NCBI GenBank assembly: GCA_016936215.1 | Contig: JAFGPL010000167.1 | Span: forward strand, 1 to 46,170 | Length of the DNA stretch: 46,170 bases | Direction of reading: 5' to 3' | Origin: Bacteroidales bacterium | GTDB lineage: Bacteria > Bacteroidota > Bacteroidia > Bacteroidales > UBA10428 | Shown: positions 35,844-43,324 of the stretch, in pieces | How positions within the stretch are numbered: the stretch's first letter is position 1 | How the letters are laid out: every line of letters begins with the position of its first letter | Made by a program: the position numbers and the translations under genes | The notes under the pieces: generated by a model | Databases searched by the model: none | What the model was told of the DNA's origin: nothing | Seen by the model: only the letters and a program-made list of their open reading frames with translations

Positions 35844-37136
35844 ATGGAAAGTAAACACTGGAAGTTATTCACTATTTTAATTGTGAATTTAATTACAATC
35901 AATACCATTAAAGGGCAATGGTTAACCAATGGGACAAATATCTATAATACAAATACAGGTAATGTAGGTATTGGTGAAACATCGCCAGATTCATGGTTTT
36001 CACCAGCTAAAACGCTTCAGATTACTCATTATAGGCCCGTATTGAAGTTAAAATCGCTGGGAATGACCAATACAATCACATTTACAAATAATGCAGTTAA
36101 TTCAGGTACTCATGCTGGAGAATTTCACCTCAATCACTACTATAATAGTACAGATGTTACAAAGTCATATTTAAATTTTTATGGGTATCCTGGGGGAAAT
36201 GCCTTAACAATACTTGCAAATTCGAATATTGGTATAGGAACAACTGATCCCACACAAAAATTGGAAGTTACTGGTAATATCCTCACTGAAATTCATGATA
36301 ATATGACGAATTATTTAGCCAGTGGATATAATAATGTTGCAACTGACCGGCCAACATTTCAAACCCTCAGGGCCAGAGGCACAAAAACCTCAAAATTGGC
36401 TGTTCAACAAAATGATGCTTTAGGAGCCTTCTTTTTTGGCGGTTTTTCAGGCACGACTTATCAATATGGTAGTGCATTGTATTCATATGTTGACGGTCCG
36501 GTTACTTCAACTTCTGTCCCTGCAAGAATCTCATTTGTAACCGGTTCCAATAGCACTGACCGACAGGATAGACTAACAATAAAAGCCAACGGCAATATCG
36601 GAATAGGTACAACTTCTCCCAATTCCAGACTCGAAGTTGCAGGTACCATTCATAGTACTTCAGGTGGCTTTAAATTACCCGACGGTACAGTTTTAAACAG
36701 CGGTAGCCAGCTTGGAGGAGGTGGTGGAACATCTTTTTGGACCACAATCGGAACTGATGGTATTCGCTATGATGGCAAAGTGGGGATAGGAATAGATGCT
36801 GGTGCATCATTTCTGCCTGGAGATTACCAACTTGCAGTGAACGGCAAAATAATTGCCACCGAAATTAAGGTGCAAACCGATATCTGGGCAGATTTTGTCT
36901 TTGAAAAAGACTACAACCTCTGGAAACTCTGCGAGGTGGAAAAATATATTCAGGAAAACAAACACCTGCCCGGTATGCCAACCTCCGGCGAAGTAGCCCA
37001 GGAAGGTGTCTCACTGGGTGAGATGAATGCCTTGCTGCTTAAGAAAATTGAAGAGTTGACACTGTATCTTATACAGCAACAAAAGAGAATTGAAGAATTA
37101 GAAAAAAGAATTGATAAGTCTGAATTACATGATTAA
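35844..37136 (+). CDS. Fibre-like surface protein with S74-type C-terminal module
   Basis: A 430-residue exported protein. A signal segment covers residues 1-26 (KLFTILIVNLITINTIKG). Three copies of a tail-fibre-like motif follow: GNVGIGETSP, SNIGIGTTDPTQKLEVTGNI and GNIGIGTTSPNSRLEVAGTI. The C-terminal module (about 330-430) is a conserved Bacteroidota domain related to S74 chaperone tails (DIWADFVFEKDYNLWKLCEV, KHLPGMPTSGEV, LGEMNALLLKKIEELTLYLI) and ends in a coiled coil. It probably forms trimeric fibres. Base composition jumps near 36800, from about 35% GC in a hand-counted line at 36061 to about 62% at 36961, suggesting a separately acquired 3' module. Confidence 0.75.
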   Translation: MESKHWKLFTILIVNLITINTIKGQWLTNGTNIYNTNTGNVGIGETSPDSWFSPAKTLQITHYRPVLKLKSLGMTNTITFTNNAVNSGTHAGEFHLNHYYNSTDVTKSYLNFYGYPGGNALTILANSNIGIGTTDPTQKLEVTGNILTEIHDNMTNYLASGYNNVATDRPTFQTLRARGTKTSKLAVQQNDALGAFFFGGFSGTTYQYGSALYSYVDGPVTSTSVPARISFVTGSNSTDRQDRLTIKANGNIGIGTTSPNSRLEVAGTIHSTSGGFKLPDGTVLNSGSQLGGGGGTSFWTTIGTDGIRYDGKVGIGIDAGASFLPGDYQLAVNGKIIATEIKVQTDIWADFVFEKDYNLWKLCEVEKYIQENKHLPGMPTSGEVAQEGVSLGEMNALLLKKIEELTLYLIQQQKRIEELEKRIDKSELHD

Positions 37137-37150
37137 AGGTATGAAACGAA

Positions 37151-37234
37151 CATGAGCTTTTTTAATGAAAAATTTTAAAGACAAGCATGATTAAAAAAGT
37201 TCATGTGAGAGCGGAGCGGTTATATCCGTTCTCA
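37151..37234 (+). terminator. Two tandem hairpins between fibre and RHS genes
   Basis: The first stem is CATGAGCTTTTTTAAT (37151-37166) with ATTAAAAAAGTTCATG (37190-37205), 16 positions with one G-U. The second is TGAGAGCGGA (37206-37215) with TCCGTTCTCA (37225-37234), followed by AATTTTT. The second looks like a Rho-independent terminator for the fibre gene; the pair may also be the leader of the RHS transcript. Confidence 0.55.
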
Positions 37235-37279
37235 AATTTTTAAACAATTTATTATCAAATGGTTAAAAATTTTAAACGG

Positions 37280-40200
37280 ATGAAATATATTTTTAAAATT
37301 AGCTTATTGGTATTTTCTGCTTCGTGTTTATTAATGAATAGCTCATATTCACAGCTTATCCAAGAACCTGTTGTTATTCATCCCTCTCCTCAAGCTGCTG
37401 CATTGGGAAAATATGGTGAAATACCAGTAAGCCTTAATACAGGTACTCCTAATATTTCCATTCCACTTTATGAAATTAAAGGAGATCAATTGAATCATCC
37501 CATAACACTGAGTTATCATGGTTCAGGCATTAAAGTATCAGAAGTGTCATCTAATGCAGGATTAGGATGGGTATTGAATGCTGGTGGCGCAATTACCCGG
37601 AATGTTCAGGTAAAGCCTGATGATCTTGGGGGCATTGAAGGCTATTTTTATGATTATAATAACTACATGGATTACTTTCATGGAATACCATATGACGTAT
37701 ATGCTTCGGATCCAGGTTGTGAGTATAGACTTGAAGCAAGTATAGGAATTCATGATTTGAAACCGGATATATTCTATTTTAATTTTGGGAATTATAGTGG
37801 TCGTATCATGTTTTCACCTGATCGCGAACCCGTATTATTTCCCTATCAGGATCTTAAAGTAGAGATAGACTTTACAAGCGACAGAATTAACAGTTGGACA
37901 ATTACAACCCCTGAAGGGGTAAAATACTACTTTAATAATACTGACGCAGAGCTTACCAACTTTCGTTATGGTGGTTATTATTATTCTACATGGTATCTTT
38001 CTAAAATTGAAAGTTACATTGCCCATGAATCTATAATATTCAATTATCTGCCTTTAGAAGGAGAATGGACAGAAGACCTAAGTCCATATCCGTCAAGCAT
38101 AACGACAGAGAGAAAAGATGATACAGATCCTACAAATTATTGCAATGCAGTACCATCTCCTCCTGTGTTTATTAATAAAGAAACAACTTATAGCAAATAT
38201 CTCTCAAGTATTGATTTTCCTCATAAAAACCTTACTATTAATTTTAGTTATGAAAATGACCGGGAGGATTTACCTCCCGGTGCAAATGATAATCGGCTAA
38301 CTGGTATTAAGATTTATAGAGGATTGCCTGTCGAAGGTGAACACGATAAGACTTTAACATTAAATGTTGAATTCAAGTCTTTTATCTTAAATAATGATGT
38401 TTATTTCGTAGGTAATGACGGACAAAAAAGATTAAAGCTTGCTTCTGTTTATGATGAAATTTTAGAGAAAAGTTATGTATTTGATTATTATGAAGAACAG
38501 AAGTTACCATCCTATATAAGCGCATCATATGACCACTGGGGTTATTACAATAATAGTGGCAATCATTCAATTATTCCTCCTCTTAGTCTTGAATTTCAAA
38601 GTTTCTATAATGCCGTCTCAGCAACAGCTAATAAAGAAACCGATCCGGAAGCTGTAAAGGCTTATATGCTAACGAAAATTACCTATCCAACAGGGGGATA
38701 TTCTGAATTCGATTGGGAATCTCATCTTGTATCATATGAAAATGTTACCAAACATAATCAATATACACAAACCAGTACCTGTTGGGCAGGTGATGATTTT
38801 ACAATGTACCAGCCTGCTTTGGGCATTGCAGAAGATATAAATTCAAAATATCCGGATGCTGATTTTGTTCCTGTAAATATTGGATTTACATACTTCAGCG
38901 TTAAATCTGCATCAAGCTATGCTGTTACAGAAATTACTCAGTCACAAGGAGGAACTGGATATATAAGAGCCTATTTGTATAGGGCATTAGATTATTCTGA
39001 GACAGTACCTCCCCCTGGACGTATTCCATTTCCAACTGACTTCGATCTTTTGGAAGACGGGACTTGGTTAGTTGATGGTCCCAATATACCTCTTGAAAGT
39101 GGAATCTACTTTTTATTTACGCTCGTAAGTAGAGATAATCAAGATGTTAATAATAATCCGGGTTATATTCATACATATTTACAATATAATCAGTTTGAAA
39201 CCATCCCCTATCTAACAAAGCATATAGGGGGTGTAAGGATCAAATCAATTACAAATTTTGACGGAATTAGTCATAACAACGATATTGTTAAAAACTACAT
39301 CTACAAAAAAGACTTTCTTACCCCCCTACCACCAGACGCACCTGAGGGTTTTGAAAGGTCCAGCCTGCATTTGTTTCTTGATCCTTATGATGACAATAGT
39401 GATTATGATTATTATGATCCTTGCACAAGGAATCTGGTTTTAACTTCATATCCTGTCTCATCTGAGGGAGAACCCATTCTACCGGACGGAAGCCATGTTG
39501 GCTATAGTGAAGTAACAGAAATAGTTAATGGTGGTGAGAATGGTATTACAACATTTAAATTCAGAAATGGTTCAATACCGGGATACAGAAGCCAGGTAAC
39601 AGACGAGTTGTATTATAATTCTGCAAATGAATTGGTAAAATCTGTAAAGAATACCTATACTGAAAGTGAAAACTATTTTGCGGGCGCCAATGTTTATAAC
39701 AAAACAATTAAGCTTCTTAAAGCTTATCAACTACCTCCCGGGCCCGGTGAACTTCCAGTTGTTCCTCCACCTCAGTTTACTTTTTTTGATCCTGCACCAG
39801 TATCAAATACTTCATACTGGCTTGGATTAAAATCAGTAACGGAAACCGAATATTTTGAAAATGATATTTCTTTAGTTAACACAAAGGTTTTTGAATATAA
39901 TGGTGCTGAATATGGAAGACATACAATGCCAACCAAGATTACCAGTTATAATAGTGATGGATCAATTTCAGAAAAGCATATGTCTTATTCAGCAGACTTC
40001 TATTTTGAAAGTTGTTTGGATAGTTATTCGGAGTGTAACATATTAAGAGAAGAAACTCAATTGAATTGCCTTGAAGCAAGATCAAATTGTTTGATGGCAG
40101 AAGAATCTGAGTGCGGTGAACGTTTAGGAAATTGTATTGAAAATAATAACCTGCGTCAGTTATTGGCTGATTATGAGAATTGTTTGGAATTATGTTCTAC

Positions 40201-41149
40201 TCGTAAATGTAAAAACAAATGCTACGATGAATATTTCAACGGTCCTAATGGTATTTATAATCTGAATATTGAATGTTTAAATGTGGCTAAAAACTGCAGG
40301 AACGAAGATTTCCTCTGTGAAGATGAATATGTTACATGTTTTAATCCCCAGGATTTTCAATGCAAGACTGATTTAAGTGTATGCCAGCAAGGCAAATTAT
40401 CAGTGGCAGATGATGATGTTTATGCTATTCTAAAGATGCAGGACAAAAACATAAAGACCATAACTATTGAAGAAACAGAGATTAAAAAGGTCAATGAGGA
40501 TTCAGAATATCAGCTCATTAGTTCAAATTTTAATACTTTTAGGTATTATGTTGATTCTAATAACCCATTTAAAACTTTTATTAATCCATTTAAATCATAT
40601 GGTCTAAGTACCAATAATAAAGTTAACAGCTTCGAAACTGCTCATCTTAATGAAGATGGTAGTTTGTCTAAAGATGCACTATATGAATCTCAGGCAAAGT
40701 CAATTCAATTCTCTTATTCAGAGGGAAATTTAATTGAATATACGATTGAAAGTGATCGTAGCATATCTTTCTATTGGTCTTATAATAATAACTATCCGAT
40801 TGTTAAAGCCGATAATGCAACTAACTCTGCCCTTACCACAGCAGTAAATAATGCCATGACTGCTGCAGGAATAACAGATTATAGTCAGATAAGAGTACCT
40901 TCTCTCAATGCTTCTTACAGAGATCAATTGAAAACTTTTAATCAGTTTTTACGTGAAACTGGACTTCCGGAAGCAATAATCACCAGTTATACATATGATC
41001 CCCTCATCGGCATGACCTCCGAGACCGATCCCAAAGGTGTTACCACCTATTACGAATACGATAGTTACGGCAGGCTTTCTGTTGTGCGCGATAACGACCT
41101 GAATATTATACAAACCTTTGATTACCACTACCAAACCCCAACCCCTTAA
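37280..41149 (+). CDS. Secreted RHS-family protein with a cysteine-rich insert
   Basis: A 1289-residue exported protein from the ATG at 37280, which begins a normal signal peptide (MKYIFKISLLVFSASCLLMN); an ATG at 37259 would add seven residues. The N-terminal region (IPVSLNTGTPNISIPLYEIKG; GSGIKVSEVSSNAGLGWVLN) is the secreted RHS/SpvB-like shell start common in Bacteroidota. The C-terminus has two YD-type repeats (YTYDPLIGMTSETDPKGVTT, YYEYDSYGRLSVVRDNDLN) and stops at FDYHYQTPTP, without an RHS core or toxin domain. Between them lies a 16-cysteine segment (residues 912-1035). The gene is AT-rich until about 40998, where GC rises abruptly. A surface or conflict role is inferred. Confidence 0.82.
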   Translation: MKYIFKISLLVFSASCLLMNSSYSQLIQEPVVIHPSPQAAALGKYGEIPVSLNTGTPNISIPLYEIKGDQLNHPITLSYHGSGIKVSEVSSNAGLGWVLNAGGAITRNVQVKPDDLGGIEGYFYDYNNYMDYFHGIPYDVYASDPGCEYRLEASIGIHDLKPDIFYFNFGNYSGRIMFSPDREPVLFPYQDLKVEIDFTSDRINSWTITTPEGVKYYFNNTDAELTNFRYGGYYYSTWYLSKIESYIAHESIIFNYLPLEGEWTEDLSPYPSSITTERKDDTDPTNYCNAVPSPPVFINKETTYSKYLSSIDFPHKNLTINFSYENDREDLPPGANDNRLTGIKIYRGLPVEGEHDKTLTLNVEFKSFILNNDVYFVGNDGQKRLKLASVYDEILEKSYVFDYYEEQKLPSYISASYDHWGYYNNSGNHSIIPPLSLEFQSFYNAVSATANKETDPEAVKAYMLTKITYPTGGYSEFDWESHLVSYENVTKHNQYTQTSTCWAGDDFTMYQPALGIAEDINSKYPDADFVPVNIGFTYFSVKSASSYAVTEITQSQGGTGYIRAYLYRALDYSETVPPPGRIPFPTDFDLLEDGTWLVDGPNIPLESGIYFLFTLVSRDNQDVNNNPGYIHTYLQYNQFETIPYLTKHIGGVRIKSITNFDGISHNNDIVKNYIYKKDFLTPLPPDAPEGFERSSLHLFLDPYDDNSDYDYYDPCTRNLVLTSYPVSSEGEPILPDGSHVGYSEVTEIVNGGENGITTFKFRNGSIPGYRSQVTDELYYNSANELVKSVKNTYTESENYFAGANVYNKTIKLLKAYQLPPGPGELPVVPPPQFTFFDPAPVSNTSYWLGLKSVTETEYFENDISLVNTKVFEYNGAEYGRHTMPTKITSYNSDGSISEKHMSYSADFYFESCLDSYSECNILREETQLNCLEARSNCLMAEESECGERLGNCIENNNLRQLLADYENCLELCSTRKCKNKCYDEYFNGPNGIYNLNIECLNVAKNCRNEDFLCEDEYVTCFNPQDFQCKTDLSVCQQGKLSVADDDVYAILKMQDKNIKTITIEETEIKKVNEDSEYQLISSNFNTFRYYVDSNNPFKTFINPFKSYGLSTNNKVNSFETAHLNEDGSLSKDALYESQAKSIQFSYSEGNLIEYTIESDRSISFYWSYNNNYPIVKADNATNSALTTAVNNAMTAAGITDYSQIRVPSLNASYRDQLKTFNQFLRETGLPEAIITSYTYDPLIGMTSETDPKGVTTYYEYDSYGRLSVVRDNDLNIIQTFDYHYQTPTP
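40013..40384 (+). other. CX6C-rich domain within the RHS protein
   Basis: This segment encodes 16 cysteines in 124 residues (C912-C1035). Seven pairs have exactly six residues between them (such as CLDSYSEC, CLEARSNC, CGERLGNC, CLNVAKNC, CEDEYVTC, CKTDLSVC). Two CX3C pairs (CLELC, CKNKC) lie in the middle. Helical hairpins stapled by disulfides would fit this layout and an extracytoplasmic location. I know no named family with it. Confidence 0.6.
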
Positions 41150-41160
41150 GATTAGTTGAT

Positions 41161-43263
41161 ATGAAAAACAACAGGCATCATAAACCGGTATTGCTGCTGG
41201 CAGCAATTTTTGTTTCGCAACTGCTGACCGCCCAGGGGCAAAAGAGCTGGCAATGGGTCAGGCACCTTGGCGGCAGCGGGTGGGATGTTACCACCGGCAT
41301 AGCCACAGATTCAAAAAATAACATATACATAGCAGGAAGCCATACAAACGGGCTTACGGGCGATGACAGGCAAATAACCGCTGCCGGTAACCACGATATG
41401 TACGTGGCCTGTTACCGCCACGACGGCAAACTGAAATGGCTCTGGGGCAACGGGGGAAAAAAGGCCGATAAAATAAGCTGTATTGCCATAGATGCGCAGG
41501 ACAATATCCTTATCGGTGGAACCCTTTCAGACAGTGTTGAATTCGGTAAAACAACCGCCGGGAACAAAGGCAACAGCCTTTTTCTTGCCATGCTTGACAA
41601 AAACGGCAAGGCCACCTGGGTATCCACCATACCTTATACCCGCAATGCCTCGTTGCACCTGTTACAGGCAACACCCGCGGGGGATATCTTTTTGGCCGGG
41701 GAATTTAACGGCAAACTTACCATAGATGGTGTTGATTATTCTTCCGCAGGCCGGAACGACATCTTTGTCCTGAAAGCCGGCCAGAACGGTAAATTAACGC
41801 TTCTTTCGGCCTTTGGTAGCGATGAGGATGAAAACATAACCGCCCTGTCGGCAGATGTCACGGGCAACCTGTATTTATGCGGAAATTGCAAAAAAGGATT
41901 CTCTTTGGGTGAAGTTATACTGGATGATCCCGGCCCGCAAAACAAATCGAATGTGTTTATTATAAGATACAATACACAGGACAAAGCCGAACTTATAAAA
42001 ACACTTTCTGGCAATGAATTCCTGCAGGTCTCCTCGCTTAAGAATGACAGGGAAGGAAACCTTTTTATCGCGGGTAATTTCAGCTCAGGGTTTTCCACGG
42101 GTGACACCGGGCTTATCTCCAAAGGGCGCACGGATATGTTTTTAACAAAACTTTTTCCCGATGGAAAGACAAGCTGGACAAAGCACTTCGGGTCACCCTA
42201 CTACGATTATGCTTACAACCTGAATATGGATAACCTGCAAGGTGTTTATTTAACGGGGAGTTACAGCGATTCCATCCGTTTTGGGGAACACCTTCTCGAA
42301 GCAGGTACTAAATCATCCAATGCATTCGTGGCGCAGGCTTCTATGCACGGGGATATTACCTGGGCTGAAAAAATATCGGCAGAAAGTGAAAATTTCAGCA
42401 GGGGATCGGTATTGGATAAATCCGGAAACCTTTATATCAGCGGCTCATTCAGCGACAGCCTCACGCAGGCCGGGACCCGCATAAGGTCGGCAGGCAACGA
42501 GGATGTTTTCATTGCAAAATACTACAACTGTCCCGAAACAAAAGGAGCAATAGAAAATGCCCTGCCGCTTTGTCCGGGGCAGGTACGTGAACTCTTTGTT
42601 GACAGGGGATATAAAAACATAACATGGAACGACACCCTCGCGGGCAGCAACCGCTTTGTTATCAGCAAACCCGGGTGTTATCATGTAAAGATGTTCGATA
42701 AACGCGGGTGCCTGGTAACCGATACGGTAAGCATCCCATTGGCGGCGCCGTTGCAGTTTTCACTCGGGCGCGATACCGTGCTGTACCTTGAAGAGAAACT
42801 GTTACTTGAGGCGCCCGAAGGATATACCGGCTACAGGTGGCACGATCTAAGCATAGAACGGGGATACCTGGCAGAAGCCGCCGGCAGCCGGCCGGGCAGA
42901 TACAGTTACTGGGTGTGTGCATCCGATTCATCTGGCTGCCATGTTTCCGATACCATTACAGTTCAATTTATAAAAAACACCCATTGGACAGGTATTGACG
43001 AGGCAACAGAGGTAAGCATTTATCCCAATCCTGCCGAAGACTGGCTGTACTGGAGCATCAGTACCTTGGGTACAGGAAAAATAACACTCGAACTTACCGA
43101 CCAGGGCGGAAAAGTAATACACCTGGAAGAGATTGAGAAATATATACCCGGTACCATCAGGCAAATTAACATGGAGGCCTATCCTTCCGGCACTTATTAC
43201 CTGGGTTTTAGAAATAACCAATACCGTAAAACAGTTCCTGTGGCCCATAACCGGAAATACTGA
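41161..43263 (+). CDS. T9SS-exported beta-propeller (SBBP) protein
   Basis: A 700-residue protein exported through Sec and then the type IX system. The signal peptide ends near residue 27 (LLTAQGQ). Residues about 30-455 carry propeller repeats of the SBBP type (WVRHLGGSGWDVTTGIATDSKNNIYIAGSH and later copies with the D..GN.Y.AG core). Two Ig-like segments follow (CPGQVRELFVDRGYKNITW; GYTGYRWHDLSIERGYLAE). The last 80 residues are a type A sorting domain (VSIYPNPAEDWLYWSI ... YPSGTYYLGFRNNQYRKTVPV). It is 11 bp from the upstream RHS gene and probably co-transcribed. It is likely anchored or released at the cell surface. Confidence 0.88.
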   Translation: MKNNRHHKPVLLLAAIFVSQLLTAQGQKSWQWVRHLGGSGWDVTTGIATDSKNNIYIAGSHTNGLTGDDRQITAAGNHDMYVACYRHDGKLKWLWGNGGKKADKISCIAIDAQDNILIGGTLSDSVEFGKTTAGNKGNSLFLAMLDKNGKATWVSTIPYTRNASLHLLQATPAGDIFLAGEFNGKLTIDGVDYSSAGRNDIFVLKAGQNGKLTLLSAFGSDEDENITALSADVTGNLYLCGNCKKGFSLGEVILDDPGPQNKSNVFIIRYNTQDKAELIKTLSGNEFLQVSSLKNDREGNLFIAGNFSSGFSTGDTGLISKGRTDMFLTKLFPDGKTSWTKHFGSPYYDYAYNLNMDNLQGVYLTGSYSDSIRFGEHLLEAGTKSSNAFVAQASMHGDITWAEKISAESENFSRGSVLDKSGNLYISGSFSDSLTQAGTRIRSAGNEDVFIAKYYNCPETKGAIENALPLCPGQVRELFVDRGYKNITWNDTLAGSNRFVISKPGCYHVKMFDKRGCLVTDTVSIPLAAPLQFSLGRDTVLYLEEKLLLEAPEGYTGYRWHDLSIERGYLAEAAGSRPGRYSYWVCASDSSGCHVSDTITVQFIKNTHWTGIDEATEVSIYPNPAEDWLYWSISTLGTGKITLELTDQGGKVIHLEEIEKYIPGTIRQINMEAYPSGTYYLGFRNNQYRKTVPVAHNRKY

Positions 43264-43324
43264 GTAATGAACACATACAGGAACAATATACCCGACAAAC
43301 ATTAACATGCAAAAGTAAACCACC

